Positions 37,707-47,396 of a DNA stretch of 64,000 bases are shown here, one piece after another. A model generated the notes under the pieces. It saw only the letters and a list, made by a program, of their open reading frames with translations, had not been told where the DNA came from and searched no databases. Positions within the stretch are counted from its first letter, which is position 1. The number at the start of each line of letters is the position of its first letter. The stretch spans positions 434,001-498,000 of the forward strand of contig NZ_NERD01000002.1 of assembly GCF_002799155.1 (NCBI RefSeq), given 5' to 3'. Origin of the DNA: Stenotrophomonas maltophilia (GTDB taxonomy: Bacteria; Pseudomonadota; Gammaproteobacteria; Xanthomonadales; Xanthomonadaceae). A program made the translations under genes and the position numbers.

Positions 37707-37895
37707 GTGCCGGCCTGTCCCCGCCCTGATCGGGCCATCTGCGCCCCCTTGACCGGCACGCGCTGGCAGTGCAAGCCGAATTGGGCGAAACTAAAGGGCT
37801 GCGGCAAGCAGGCGCGTCCCAGACGTCGTGTCCTTACAACCGTTTCATCCCAATCATCGAGCCGGGGGCCTGGGCCACCGGTGGCAGGAGTCAAC

Positions 37896-39191
37896 ATGCA
37901 AGCTTCGATCGAATCCACCGGCAACCTGGAACGCCGCCTGAGCTTCTCGCTGCCGGAAGACCGTCTGCAGAGCCATATCGTCGGCCGTCTGGGCGAAATC
38001 GCCCGTACCACCCGCATCAAGGGTTTCCGTCCGGGCAAGGTGCCGGCCAAGGTGATCGAGCAGCGCTTTGGCGCGCAGGTCCGTGGCGAGGCGCTGGACG
38101 GCCTGCTGCGCGAAACCTTCGATGCCGCCGTGCGTGAGCACGACCTGCGCATCGTCGGCAGCCCGCGCATCGACAAGGGCGACGAGGGTGAGTTCTCCTT
38201 CGTGGCCACCGTGGAAGTGGTGCCGGACTTCGGCGACATCGACGTCAGCAAGCTGACCGTCGTGCGCCACAGCGCCGAGATCACCGACGCCGACATCGAC
38301 CAGATGATCGAGAACCTGCAGAACCAGCGTCGTACCTGGGCCCCGGTCAGCCGTGGCGCGCAGGACGGTGACCTGGTCGCGGTGGAAACCTGGTCGCAGG
38401 CCGGCGAAGAGCGCCTGCCGGCCGAAGGCACCGAGAAGGGTTCGATCGTGCTCGGTCAGGGCATGATGTTCGACACCATCGAAAAGGGCCTGGTCGGCCT
38501 GGCCAAGGGCGAAGAAAAGACCCTGGACGTCGAGTTCCCGGCTGACTGGCGCGTGCCGGTGCTGGCCGGCAAGACCGTGCAGGTCACCGTCAAGGTCGCC
38601 GAAGTGTCCGAGCCGGTCGTGCCGGCGGTCGACGAAGCCTTCATCAAGAGCTTCGGCGTGAAGGGCGGCGACGTCGAGCAGTTCCGCAGCGACATCCGTG
38701 CCAACCTGGAGCGCGAGCTGAAGGGTGCTCTGATGAACCGCCTGCGCCGCGAAGTGGGCGAGCAGCTGATCGCCGCCTATTCGTCGGTGGAAATGCCGCC
38801 GCGCCTGGTCGAGAACGAAGCCCGCGCCATGCTGGCCCAGCAGGTCGAGCAGATCCGCCGCAACGGCCAGAACGTCGGCGAAATCCCGGCCGATGCCCAT
38901 GAAGGCTTCAAGGACGCTGCCGCCAAGCGCGTGCTGGTCGGCCTGCTGGTCGGTGAAGTGGCCCGCATCAACGACCTGCGCCTGGAAGCCAAGCGCCTGA
39001 ACGAAACGATGCGTCTGATCGCTTCGACCTACGAAGAGCCGGAACAGGTCATTGAGATGTACCGCAACGACCCCCAGCTGATGTCTGGCCTGCAGAACCG
39101 TGTGATGGAAGAGCAGGTGATCGACTGGATCGCCGAGCGTGCCCAGCACACCGAAGAGAAGCTGTCGTTCCAGGACGCGATCCGCCAGTAA
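37896..39191 (+). CDS. tig: Trigger factor (ribosome-bound chaperone)
   Basis: Encodes 431 residues, matching E. coli (432). It meets nascent chains at the ribosome exit. The ribosome-binding signature [10 protein letters not shown] is at about residues 42-51. The FKBP-like prolyl isomerase domain covers about 160-245 ([10 protein letters not shown] to VTVKVAEV), and the helical arms fill the C-terminus. CAGGAG precedes the ATG by six bases. It begins the conserved order tig-clpP-clpX-lon-hup-ppiD. Confidence 0.97.
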   Translation: MQASIESTGNLERRLSFSLPEDRLQSHIVGRLGEIARTTRIKGFRPGKVPAKVIEQRFGAQVRGEALDGLLRETFDAAVREHDLRIVGSPRIDKGDEGEFSFVATVEVVPDFGDIDVSKLTVVRHSAEITDADIDQMIENLQNQRRTWAPVSRGAQDGDLVAVETWSQAGEERLPAEGTEKGSIVLGQGMMFDTIEKGLVGLAKGEEKTLDVEFPADWRVPVLAGKTVQVTVKVAEVSEPVVPAVDEAFIKSFGVKGGDVEQFRSDIRANLERELKGALMNRLRREVGEQLIAAYSSVEMPPRLVENEARAMLAQQVEQIRRNGQNVGEIPADAHEGFKDAAAKRVLVGLLVGEVARINDLRLEAKRLNETMRLIASTYEEPEQVIEMYRNDPQLMSGLQNRVMEEQVIDWIAERAQHTEEKLSFQDAIRQ

Positions 39192-39212
39192 GCCCGGGCG
39201 GATCACCGGATG

Positions 39213-39236
39213 CCCCGCGCCTTTGCCGGCGCGGGG
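39213..39236 (+). terminator. Weak hairpin between tig and clpP
   Basis: CCCCGCGCC-TTTGCC-GGCGCGGGG-type stem followed by TTGTTG, not a real T tract. It could attenuate rather than end tig transcripts. Confidence 0.4.
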
Positions 39237-39267
39237 TTGTTGCCCCCCAAGATAGGTACCTCACGTA

Positions 39268-39894
39268 ATGGACAACCGAACCAAAGCCCTGAACCTGGTT
39301 CCGATGGTGGTCGAGCAGACCAGCCGCGGCGAGCGTGCCTACGACATCTATTCGCGCCTGTTGAAGGAGCGCCTGATCTTCCTCGTGGGGCCGATCGACG
39401 ATCACATGGCCAACGTGGTGGTGGCGCAGTTGCTGTTCCTGGAATCGGAAAACCCGGAAAAGGACATCAACATCTACATCAACTCGCCGGGTGGCGTGGT
39501 CACCGCCGGCATGGCGATCTACGACACCATGCAGTACATCAAGCCGAATGTGAGCACCACCTGCATCGGCCAGGCCGCCTCGATGGGCGCCCTGCTGCTG
39601 GCCGCGGGCGAAGCCGGCAAGCGCTATGCGCTGCCGAATTCGCGCGTGATGATCCATCAGCCGCTGGGTGGCTACCAGGGCCAGGCCACCGACATCGACA
39701 TCCACGCGCGCGAGATCCTGACCCTGCGTTCGCGCCTGAACGAAGTGCTGGCCAAGCACACCGGCCAGTCACTGGAGACAATCGCGCGGGATACCGAACG
39801 CGACAACTTCAAGAGCGCCTTCGAGGCGCAGGCCTACGGTCTGGTCGACCAGGTCCTGGAGCGTCGTCCGGATGAGTCGATCCAGGCCGGTTGA
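39268..39894 (+). CDS. clpP: ATP-dependent Clp protease proteolytic subunit
   Basis: Encodes 208 residues. It forms the two-ring peptidase that works with ClpX and ClpA. The catalytic serine is Ser105 in IGQAASMGA and the histidine His130 in [27 protein letters not shown] is the usual oxyanion-side region. It is 126 bases before clpX. Confidence 0.98.
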
Positions 39895-39964
39895 CCGGCC
39901 TTCACGGGGCCATGGAGGCCCCGTTCCTGCAGGGTCGGGCGGGACTGGTGTCCCCTCGGCCCTG

Positions 39965-39973
39965 TGCTATTCT
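39965..39973 (+). promoter_or_regulatory. Possible extended -10 promoter of clpX
   Basis: TGC-TATTCT, an extended -10 form, lies 48 bases before the clpX start. No good -35 is present, which is acceptable for this promoter type. A hairpin CGGGGCC/GGCCCCG after clpP (39906-39924) precedes it. Confidence 0.4.
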
Positions 39974-40020
39974 CGAATCGAACCCCCGTTCAGCGGGTGG
40001 GGTAACTGGGTAAGCGAAGC

Positions 40021-41310
40021 ATGAGCGAAGACCGCCAAGGTCGTTCCACGGACACCGGCAAGATCCTCTACTGCTCTTTCTGCGGCAAGAGCCAGCATGA
40101 AGTGCGCAAGCTGATTGCGGGTCCGAGCGTATTCATCTGCGATGAGTGCGTGGAGCTGTGCAACGACATCATCCGTGAGGAACTCGAGGAAAAGGCGCAG
40201 TCGGCGCGCAGTTCGCTGCCCAAGCCGCGCGAGATCCTTGAGGTTCTCGACCAGTACGTGATCGGCCAGAACCGCGCCAAGCGCACCCTGGCCGTGGCCG
40301 TGTACAACCACTACAAGCGCATCGAGAGCCGGCAGAAGAACGACGACGTCGAACTGGCGAAGTCGAACATCCTGCTGGTCGGGCCGACCGGTTCGGGCAA
40401 GACGCTGCTGGCCGAGACCCTGGCCCGCCTGCTCAACGTGCCGTTCACCATGGCCGACGCCACCACGCTGACCGAAGCCGGTTACGTGGGCGAGGACGTG
40501 GAGAACATCATCCAGAAGCTGCTGCAGAAGTGCGACTACGACGTCGAGAAGGCGCAGCAGGGCATCGTCTACATCGATGAAATCGACAAGATCTCGCGCA
40601 AGAGCGAGAACCCGTCGATCACCCGCGATGTGTCCGGCGAAGGCGTGCAGCAGGCCCTGCTGAAGCTGATCGAAGGCACCGTGGCCAGCGTTCCGCCGCA
40701 GGGCGGCCGCAAGCATCCGCAGCAGGAATTCCTGCAGGTGGACACCAAGAACATCCTGTTCATCTGCGGTGGCGCGTTCGCCGGGTTGGACAAGGTGATC
40801 CAGGCCCGTTCCACCGACGTCGGCAGCATCGGCTTCGGCGCCAAGGTGAAGAGCAGCGAGCGCAAGCAGGAAGTGGGCAAGGTGCTGGCCGAAGTCGAGC
40901 CGGAAGACCTGATCAAGTTCGGCCTGATTCCGGAGTTCGTCGGCCGCTTGCCGGTGGTGGCGACCCTGGAGGAGTTGGACGAGCCGGCCCTGATCAAGAT
41001 CCTGACCGAGCCGAAGAACGCCATCACCAAGCAGTTCAAGAAGCTGTTCGAGATGGAGAACGTGGAGCTGGAGTTCCGTCCGGACGCGCTGTCGGCCATC
41101 GCCAGGAAGGCGCTCAAGCGCAAGACCGGCGCCCGCGGCCTGCGCACCATCGTCGAATCGGTCCTGCTGGACACCATGTACGACCTCCCGTCGCAGGAGA
41201 ACGTCAGCAAGGTGGTGGTGGACGAGTCGGTGATCGAGCACAAGTCCGAGCCGTACCTGATCTACCAGACCCCGGCGGCCCCTGAACAGAAGGCCGCAGG
41301 CGCCGAGTGA
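40021..41310 (+). CDS. clpX: ATP-dependent Clp protease ATP-binding subunit
   Basis: Encodes 429 residues. The N-terminal zinc-binding domain has Cys18, Cys21, Cys40 and Cys43. The AAA+ module shows Walker A GPTGSGKT, Walker [11 protein letters not shown] and the sensor regions, and the IGF loop for ClpP docking is in the expected area (SIGFGAKV). It unfolds tagged proteins and feeds them to ClpP. Confidence 0.98.
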   Translation: MSEDRQGRSTDTGKILYCSFCGKSQHEVRKLIAGPSVFICDECVELCNDIIREELEEKAQSARSSLPKPREILEVLDQYVIGQNRAKRTLAVAVYNHYKRIESRQKNDDVELAKSNILLVGPTGSGKTLLAETLARLLNVPFTMADATTLTEAGYVGEDVENIIQKLLQKCDYDVEKAQQGIVYIDEIDKISRKSENPSITRDVSGEGVQQALLKLIEGTVASVPPQGGRKHPQQEFLQVDTKNILFICGGAFAGLDKVIQARSTDVGSIGFGAKVKSSERKQEVGKVLAEVEPEDLIKFGLIPEFVGRLPVVATLEELDEPALIKILTEPKNAITKQFKKLFEMENVELEFRPDALSAIARKALKRKTGARGLRTIVESVLLDTMYDLPSQENVSKVVVDESVIEHKSEPYLIYQTPAAPEQKAAGAE

Positions 41311-41351
41311 TCCTTCCAGGTTGTTGATTGGAAAGGACTTTAAACGAATGC

Positions 41352-41380
41352 CTTGCATCTGAAAGCCGATGGCCCCATAA
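41352..41380 (+). promoter_or_regulatory. Sigma-32-like heat-shock promoter candidate for lon
   Basis: CTTGCAT and CCCCATAA are 14 bases apart, against the sigma-32 consensus CTTGAAA and CCCCATnT. It is 73 bases before lon, which is heat-shock controlled in E. coli. It overlaps the clpX terminator hairpin. Confidence 0.45.
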
Positions 41381-41400
41381 CGGGGCCATCGGCTTTTTTT
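41362..41400 (+). terminator. Terminator after clpX
   Basis: AAGCCGATGGCCCC-ATAA-CGGGGCCATCGGCTT pairs over at least 12 bases and is followed by seven T. Confidence 0.85.
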
Positions 41401-41452
41401 GTCTCCGGAAGATGCCCTCCCGGAGGCGGTTTTCCCCTTCCCTGGAGCCCCC

Positions 41453-43903
41453 ATGGCCCGTTCCCCAAGTGAAACCCTCGACCTGCCGGTCCTGCCGCTG
41501 CGCGACGTAGTGGTGTTCCCGCACATGGTCATCCCGCTGTTCGTCGGCCGTGACAAGTCGATGCACGCGCTCGAACAGGCGATGGAAGCGGACAAGCGCA
41601 TCCTGCTGCTGGCGCAGAAGTCGGCCGAGACCGACGACCCGCATGCGGCCGACCTCTACCAGGTCGGTACGCTGGCGCAGGTGCTGCAGTTGCTGAAGCT
41701 GCCCGACGGCACCATCAAGGTGCTGGTCGAGGGCCTGTCACGCGTGCAGGTTACCCACGTCGACGAGCGCAACGGCTCGCTGCATGGCCAGGCCGTGGAG
41801 ATCGACGCCACCGACGAGCGTGAAACGCGCGAGGTCGAGGCGATCGCCCGCTCGCTGATGTCGCTGTTCGAGCAGTACGTGAAGACCAACCGCAAGCTGC
41901 CGCCGGAACTGCTGCAGACCCTGTCGGGCATCGATGAGCCGGCCCGCCTGGCCGACACCATCGCCGCGCACATCAGCGTGCGCCTGGCCGACAAGCAGCG
42001 CCTGCTGGAGACGTTGGCCGTCGGTGACCGCCTGGAGATGCTGGTCGGCCTGGTCGATGGCGAGATCGATGTGCAGCAGATGGAGAAGCGCATCCGCGGC
42101 CGCGTGAAGTCGCAGATGGAGAAGAGCCAGCGCGAGTACTACCTCAACGAACAGATGAAGGCCATCCAGAAGGAACTGGGTGACCTGGACGACGCGCCGG
42201 GCGAACTGGAAGAGCTGGCCCGGAAGATCGCCGAAGCGGGCATGCCGAAGGCGGTTGAAGCCAAGGCGCGCAACGAACTGAACAAGCTCAAGCAGATGTC
42301 GCCGATGTCGGCTGAAGCCGCGGTCGTGCGCAACTACCTGGAATGGCTGCTGGGCGTGCCGTGGAAGAAGCGAAGCAAGGTGCGCAAGGACCTGAAGGCT
42401 GCGCAGGATACGCTTGATGCGGACCACTACGGCCTGGAAAAGGTCAAGGAACGCATCCTTGAATACCTGGCAGTGCAGTCGCGCGTGAAGCAGATGAAGG
42501 GGCCGATCCTGTGCCTGGTCGGGCCGCCGGGCGTGGGCAAGACCTCGCTGGGCCAGTCCATCGCCAAGGCCACCAACCGCAAGTTCGTGCGCATGTCGCT
42601 GGGCGGCGTGCGCGACGAGGCCGAGATCCGTGGCCACCGTCGTACCTACGTCGGTTCGATGCCGGGCCGCATCGTGCAGAACCTCAACAAGGTCGGCAGC
42701 AAGAACCCGCTGTTCGTGCTCGACGAGATCGACAAGATGTCGATGGACTTCCGTGGCGATCCGTCGTCGGCGCTGCTGGAAGTGCTTGATCCGGAGCAGA
42801 ACAACGCGTTCAACGACCACTACCTGGAAGTGGACCTGGACCTGTCCGAAGTGATGTTCGTGGCCACCTCGAACTCGCTCAACATTCCGGGCCCGCTGCT
42901 GGACCGCATGGAAGTGATCCGCATCCCGGGCTACACCGAGGACGAGAAGCTCAACATCGCCACCCGCTACCTGGTGCCGAAGCAGATCAAGGCCAACGGC
43001 CTGCAGCCGGAAGAGCTGGAGATCGGCAGTGATGCGATCCAGGACATCGTGCGCTACTACACGCGTGAATCGGGCGTGCGCAACCTGGAGCGCGAGATCG
43101 CCAAGATCTGCCGCAAGGTGGTGAAGGAGATCGCGCTGGCCGGCCCGCAGCCGGTGAAGGCGAAGAAGGGTGCGAAGAAGTCCAGGGCGCTGGTGAACGT
43201 GTCCGGCAAGAACCTGGACAAGTATCTGGGCGTGCGTCGCTTCGACTTCGGCCGCGCCGAAGAAGAAAACGAGATCGGCCTGGTCACCGGCCTGGCCTGG
43301 ACCGAAGTCGGTGGTGATCTGCTGCAGATCGAATCGACGCTGGTGCCAGGCAAGGGCCAGCTGATCCTGACCGGCCAGCTCGGCAACGTGATGAAGGAAT
43401 CGGCTTCGGCGGCGCTGTCGGTAGTGCGTTCGCGCGCCGTGGGCTTTGGCATCGACAGCGACTTCCTGCAGAAGCACGACGTGCATCTGCACGTGCCCGA
43501 TGGCGCCACGCCGAAGGACGGCCCGAGTGCCGGCGCGGCGATGGTGACGTCGCTGGTGTCGATGCTGACCAAGGTGCCGGTGCGTGCCGACGTGGCGATG
43601 ACCGGCGAGATTACCCTGCGTGGTCGCGTCACCGCCATCGGTGGCCTGAAGGAGAAACTGCTGGCCGCACTGCGTGGCGGCATCCGTACGGTCATCATTC
43701 CGGAAGAGAACCGCAAGGACCTGGCCGACATCCCGGCCAACGTCACCCGCGATCTGAAGATCGTGCCGGTGAAGTACATCGAAGAAGTCCTGGACCTGGC
43801 GCTGGAGCGTCCGCTGGCACCGAAGAAGGCGCGCAAGAGTGCGCAACGTGTCACGGTGCGCAGCAAGGCCAAACCGAGTGGAAACGCGCGCGTCAAGCAT
43901 TGA
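41453..43903 (+). CDS. lon: ATP-dependent Lon protease
   Basis: Encodes 816 residues. The N-terminal substrate-binding domain starts [20 protein letters not shown]. The AAA+ domain has Walker A GPPGVGKT and Walker [11 protein letters not shown]. The protease dyad is Ser692 in [11 protein letters not shown] with Lys735 in [11 protein letters not shown] basic tail of about 30 residues ([15 protein letters not shown]) extends beyond the E. coli C-terminus. It degrades misfolded and some regulatory proteins. Confidence 0.98.
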   Translation: MARSPSETLDLPVLPLRDVVVFPHMVIPLFVGRDKSMHALEQAMEADKRILLLAQKSAETDDPHAADLYQVGTLAQVLQLLKLPDGTIKVLVEGLSRVQVTHVDERNGSLHGQAVEIDATDERETREVEAIARSLMSLFEQYVKTNRKLPPELLQTLSGIDEPARLADTIAAHISVRLADKQRLLETLAVGDRLEMLVGLVDGEIDVQQMEKRIRGRVKSQMEKSQREYYLNEQMKAIQKELGDLDDAPGELEELARKIAEAGMPKAVEAKARNELNKLKQMSPMSAEAAVVRNYLEWLLGVPWKKRSKVRKDLKAAQDTLDADHYGLEKVKERILEYLAVQSRVKQMKGPILCLVGPPGVGKTSLGQSIAKATNRKFVRMSLGGVRDEAEIRGHRRTYVGSMPGRIVQNLNKVGSKNPLFVLDEIDKMSMDFRGDPSSALLEVLDPEQNNAFNDHYLEVDLDLSEVMFVATSNSLNIPGPLLDRMEVIRIPGYTEDEKLNIATRYLVPKQIKANGLQPEELEIGSDAIQDIVRYYTRESGVRNLEREIAKICRKVVKEIALAGPQPVKAKKGAKKSRALVNVSGKNLDKYLGVRRFDFGRAEEENEIGLVTGLAWTEVGGDLLQIESTLVPGKGQLILTGQLGNVMKESASAALSVVRSRAVGFGIDSDFLQKHDVHLHVPDGATPKDGPSAGAAMVTSLVSMLTKVPVRADVAMTGEITLRGRVTAIGGLKEKLLAALRGGIRTVIIPEENRKDLADIPANVTRDLKIVPVKYIEEVLDLALERPLAPKKARKSAQRVTVRSKAKPSGNARVKH

Positions 43904-43952
43904 CGCGCGCTGTCCAATGGCTTGAAACCCGCGTCGTTGCTGGCTTTCCAGC

Positions 43953-43981
43953 TTGCGTGGGGGTAGGGCCACTGGTATAAA
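43953..43981 (+). promoter_or_regulatory. Sigma-70 promoter of the HU gene
   Basis: TTGCGT and TATAAA are exactly 17 bases apart. The predicted leader is about 135 bases long and contains the hairpin GTGATCGC/GCGATCAC at 44000-44021. Confidence 0.7.
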
Positions 43982-44122
43982 AGCAGCACTCGCGAATGGG
44001 TGATCGCAGTCGGGCGATCACTGAATTCGGCGAACCGTTTCCACATGGCGGCCGCATGCAGAGCGTGTGCGGTTGCTTCCCTGTCGAATAAGCGGAACCC
44101 ACCGCCAAAGGAGTTGTAGAGA

Positions 44123-44395
44123 ATGAACAAGACCGAATTGATCGATGCCGTTGCTGAAGCTGCAGACCTGACCAAGGCCGAGTCCAGCCGCGCTGTCGAT
44201 GCCGTCGTTGCCGCCGTCACCAAGGCGCTGAAGGACGGCGATGCGGTCACCCTGGTTGGCTTCGGTACCTTCCAGGTCCGCGACCGTGCTGCTCGCACCG
44301 GCCGCAACCCGAAGACCGGCGACACCATCAAGATCGCTGCTTCGAAGAATCCGTCGTTCAAGGCTGGTAAGGCCCTGAAGGATGCTGTAAACTAA
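44123..44395 (+). CDS. hupB: DNA-binding protein HU
   Basis: Encodes 90 residues, the HU size. [20 protein letters not shown] starts the dimer core; the beta-arm has [15 protein letters not shown] with the intercalating proline in RNP. AAGGAG lies about ten bases before the ATG. HU bends and compacts DNA. The position after lon matches hupB of E. coli. Confidence 0.97.
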   Translation: MNKTELIDAVAEAADLTKAESSRAVDAVVAAVTKALKDGDAVTLVGFGTFQVRDRAARTGRNPKTGDTIKIAASKNPSFKAGKALKDAVN

Positions 44396-44406
44396 GCGGC
44401 TCGCTG

Positions 44407-44481
44407 GGGTGCTTAGCTCAGCGGTAGAGCGTCTCCTTTACACGGAGAGGGTCGGGGGTTCGAAACCCTCAGCACCCACCA
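44407..44481 (+). tRNA. tRNA-Val (TAC)
   Basis: 75 bases; acceptor GGGTGCT/AGCACCC, anticodon loop TTTACAC, encoded CCA. It starts 11 bases after the HU stop codon and may be read from the HU promoter. Confidence 0.97.
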
Positions 44482-44507
44482 CAGCACCGCGGTAAAAGTT
44501 TGAGTGT

Positions 44508-44584
44508 GGAGCGGTAGTTCAGCTGGTTAGAATGCTGGCCTGTCACGCCGGAGGTCGCGGGTTCGAGTCCCGTCCGCTCCGCCA
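44508..44584 (+). tRNA. tRNA-Asp (GTC), copy 1
   Basis: 77 bases; acceptor GGAGCGG/CCGCTCC, anticodon GTC in CTGTCAC, encoded CCA. The four copies are identical in sequence. Confidence 0.97.
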
Positions 44585-44588
44585 TTCA

Positions 44589-44621
44589 ACGAGGCCTCCG
44601 GCCAAAAGCTGGAGGCTTTGT
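44589..44621 (+). terminator. Terminator-like hairpin after tRNA-Asp copy 1
   Basis: GCCTCC and GGAGGC arms with extra pairing, followed by TTTGTTTT. Confidence 0.65.
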
Positions 44622-44666
44622 TTTCTCCCTGGCCCAGGCCGGCTGAAAGCAAAAAAGCAACACTGT

Positions 44667-44743
44667 GGAGCGGTAGTTCAGCTGGTTAGAATGCTGGCCT
44701 GTCACGCCGGAGGTCGCGGGTTCGAGTCCCGTCCGCTCCGCCA
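44667..44743 (+). tRNA. tRNA-Asp (GTC), copy 2
   Basis: Identical to copy 1. Confidence 0.97.
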
Positions 44744-44747
44744 TTGC

Positions 44748-44783
44748 ATCGAGGCCCCCGGCCGAAAGCTGGGGGCCTTGTCT
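44748..44783 (+). terminator. Terminator-like hairpin after tRNA-Asp copy 2
   Basis: GGCCCCCGGC and GCTGGGGGCC arms followed by TTGTCTT. It is similar in design to the hairpin after copy 1, with a changed stem sequence. Confidence 0.6.
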
Positions 44784-44831
44784 TCTCCCCCGGCAGGTTT
44801 GGGGGCAAGGCGAAAAGGTTTTTGCAAGAAC

Positions 44832-44908
44832 GGAGCGGTAGTTCAGCTGGTTAGAATGCTGGCCTGTCACGCCGGAGGTCGCGGGTTCGAGTCCCGTCCG
44901 CTCCGCCA
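44832..44908 (+). tRNA. tRNA-Asp (GTC), copy 3
   Basis: Identical to copy 1. No hairpin follows; a new promoter-like TATACT at about 44986 precedes copy 4. Confidence 0.97.
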
Positions 44909-45014
44909 TTGCAGAATTCTTAAGTCCCTGTGAAAAAACTTTGAAAAAAGTGTTCATCGGGCTGGGTTTCCAGGGAATCTTCGGATATACTGGGCGCCTG
45001 CAAAGTTTCAGCGC

Positions 45015-45091
45015 GGAGCGGTAGTTCAGCTGGTTAGAATGCTGGCCTGTCACGCCGGAGGTCGCGGGTTCGAGTCCCGTCCGCTCCGCCA
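45015..45091 (+). tRNA. tRNA-Asp (GTC), copy 4
   Basis: Identical to copy 1. A TATACT hexamer followed by a GC-rich GGGCGCC stretch lies about 25 bases upstream, the discriminator type of growth-controlled stable-RNA promoters. Confidence 0.97.
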
Positions 45092-45096
45092 ACTTC

Positions 45097-45127
45097 AAAA
45101 GCCCTCGGCGCAAGCCGGGGGCTTTTT
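45097..45127 (+). terminator. Terminator after tRNA-Asp copy 4
   Basis: AAGCCCTCGGC-GCAA-GCCGGGGGCTT followed by a T run. Confidence 0.85.
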
Positions 45128-45272
45128 CTTTGCGTTGCGCCGGAGGGTGCCGATGCGTGGGTGGCGCGCGCCGGCGGTGGTGGGCGCAGGCCACGCCGCT
45201 GGTGCTTTTGGTCCCTGCGGCGAAGCGGGTTACACTGCCGGGCTCGCCAATCAGGCCTTGTGATTCCTCACC

Positions 45273-47228
45273 ATGCTGCAGAAACTCCGCGACAAGACCT
45301 CAGGCTGGATCGTCACCGTGATCCTGGGGCTGCTGATGATTCCGTTCCTGTTCGTGATCGACAACAGCTACCTCGGTGGCGTTGGCGCACAGAACGTGGC
45401 CAAGGTTTCCGCGCCGCCGACCTGGTGGCGTTCGGCGCCGTCGTGGTGGCCGGTGCGCATGCTGTGGCAGCACCATGAGATCAGCTCGCAGGATTTCCGC
45501 ACGCGTTTCGAGCAGGAGCGCATGCGTGAGCGCCAGCAGCAGGGCGACAACTTCGACCCGCGCGCGTTCGAGAGCACCGAGAACAAGATGGCCGTGCTCG
45601 ACCAGCTGATCGACGAGCAGGTCGTGCGCCTGGTCGGTGAGCAGGCGGGGGTGGTGATCGGCGACGGTGCGGTGCGTGAATACATTGCGACCATGCCGGC
45701 GTTCCTCGATTCGAACGGCAAGTTCAACGAGAACAACTATCGCCTGGCCCTGGCCGGCGGCAACCCGCCGCGTACGCCGACCCAGTTCCAGGAACTGGTG
45801 CGTGAGAGCCTGCAGCAGTCGGTGATCCCGTCGGGCCTGCAGAGCTCGGGCTTCGTCACCCAGGCTGAGACCGAGCGCCTGCTGAAGCTGCTGGGCGAAA
45901 CCCGTGACGTCGAGCTGGCCGCGTTGCCGCCCGTGCCGGCTGATACCGCACCGGTCACCGATGAGCAGATCAAGAAGTGGTACGACAGCCATGGCAAGGA
46001 TTTCCGCCAGGCCGAGAGCGTGTCGCTGGAATACGTCGAGATCAATGGCGCGAACCTGCCGGCACCGACGGCGGCCGATGAAGCGACCCTGCGCAAGCGC
46101 TATGAAGACGAGAAGGCGAAGTTCACCTCGCCGGAGCAGCGCCAGGCTTCGCACATCCTGATCACCGGTGACGGCGCCGAAGCCAAGGCGAACAGGATCG
46201 CTGCCGAAGCCAAGGCCGCTGGTGCCGATTTCGGCGCGCTGGCCAAGGCCAATTCGGAAGATCCAGGCTCCAAGGACCAGGGCGGTGACCTGGGCTGGGT
46301 GGAGCGCGGTGCGATGGTGAAGCCGTTCGAGGACGCGCTGTTTGCGGCCAAGGCCGGTGACGTGATCGGCCCGGTGAAGACCGAGTTCGGTTACCACATC
46401 ATCAAGGTGGCCGCTGTGCGCGGTGGCCAGGGCAAGTCGTTCGAGGAAGTGCGTGACACGCTGGCCGCCGAGCAGCTGAAGGCGGACGGTGAGCGTGGCT
46501 TCAACGAGCTGGCCGGTCACCTGGTCGATGCCATCAACAAGAGCCCGAGCGACCTGGCCGCTGCGGCCAAGGAAGTGAACCTGCCGCTGCAGACGCTCGG
46601 CCCGATCACCCGCGCGACCGCCAGTGGCATTGCCGCTGACCCGGCTGTGCTGCGTGCTGCCTTCTCCGACGTGCTGGTGCAGGACGGTACCGCCAGCGAC
46701 CCGATCGCCCTGGGTGGCGCGACCAACCACAGCGTGGTCATCCGCGTGGCTGCGCACACCCCGGAACAGGCCCTGCCGCTGGAAAAGGCCCGTGAGCAGG
46801 TGATCGCCGCCATCCGCGCTGACCGCCAGCGCCAGGCCAGCGACAAGGCCGCCGATGCCATCCTGGCCAAGCTGAAGGCAGGCGCCACCCTGCAGTCGCT
46901 GGCTGCCAGCGAGAAGCTGCAGCTGAGCCCGATGCCGGGTCTGCCGCGCAGCCAGCCGGTGCCGACCCCGGAAATCAACCGCGCGATCTTCAGTGCGCCG
47001 GTACCGGCCGAAGGCAAGCCGAGCTATGGCAAGGTCGACGTCAATGGCCACGCGCTGCTGTTCGCGGTGAACAAGGTCAATCCGGGCGACATCAAGGAAG
47101 TGACCGCCGAGCAGCAGAAGCAGCTGAAGGAACAGCTGAGCCAGATCGACGGCATGGCTGCGGCCAAGGCCTACATCGAGGCGATGCGCAGGAAGTTCGT
47201 GGTCCAGACCACCGAAGCGAACCTGTAA
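45273..47228 (+). CDS. ppiD: Periplasmic folding chaperone PpiD (SurA N-terminal / parvulin)
   Basis: Encodes 651 residues. A single N-terminal membrane anchor (residues about 12-30, WIVTVILGLLMIPFLFVI) leaves the rest in the periplasm. A SurA-like chaperone region covers about 60-220 and a parvulin domain about 290-380 (QASHILI to EFGYHIIKV). PpiD works near the SecYEG exit with YfgM. It closes the tig-clpPX-lon-hup block. Confidence 0.93.
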   Translation: MLQKLRDKTSGWIVTVILGLLMIPFLFVIDNSYLGGVGAQNVAKVSAPPTWWRSAPSWWPVRMLWQHHEISSQDFRTRFEQERMRERQQQGDNFDPRAFESTENKMAVLDQLIDEQVVRLVGEQAGVVIGDGAVREYIATMPAFLDSNGKFNENNYRLALAGGNPPRTPTQFQELVRESLQQSVIPSGLQSSGFVTQAETERLLKLLGETRDVELAALPPVPADTAPVTDEQIKKWYDSHGKDFRQAESVSLEYVEINGANLPAPTAADEATLRKRYEDEKAKFTSPEQRQASHILITGDGAEAKANRIAAEAKAAGADFGALAKANSEDPGSKDQGGDLGWVERGAMVKPFEDALFAAKAGDVIGPVKTEFGYHIIKVAAVRGGQGKSFEEVRDTLAAEQLKADGERGFNELAGHLVDAINKSPSDLAAAAKEVNLPLQTLGPITRATASGIAADPAVLRAAFSDVLVQDGTASDPIALGGATNHSVVIRVAAHTPEQALPLEKAREQVIAAIRADRQRQASDKAADAILAKLKAGATLQSLAASEKLQLSPMPGLPRSQPVPTPEINRAIFSAPVPAEGKPSYGKVDVNGHALLFAVNKVNPGDIKEVTAEQQKQLKEQLSQIDGMAAAKAYIEAMRRKFVVQTTEANL

Positions 47229-47249
47229 GCCTTGCGGCTGCATCCATGA

Positions 47250-47279
47250 GAAAGGCCCGGCAATGCCGGGCCTTTTTTT
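47250..47279 (+). terminator. Terminator after ppiD
   Basis: AAGGCCCGGC-AAT-GCCGGGCCTT followed by T5. Confidence 0.9.
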
Positions 47280-47289
47280 ACGTGCCTAT

Positions 47290-47313
47290 GTAGAGTCGAG
47301 CTTGCTGGACTGC
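47290..47313. repeat. SMAG-type GTAG element
   Basis: GTAGAGTCGAGCTTGCTGGACT, near-palindromic with one mismatch. It lies between the converging ppiD and mltD genes. Confidence 0.6.
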
Positions 47314-47396
47314 ATCTGCCGGGCGCAGACGTGAAAAAGCCGAGCGTGGGCCCGGCGCAACAGGAAGGCGCGCGCGCGGGGGGACCGCGCCGGCCG

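Noticed and set aside
44532..45194. ORFs on both strands that repeat MLACHAGGRGFESRPLRH or AERTGLEPATSGVTGQ
   Set aside because: These are translations of the tandem tRNA-Asp genes, a known kind of spurious ORF.
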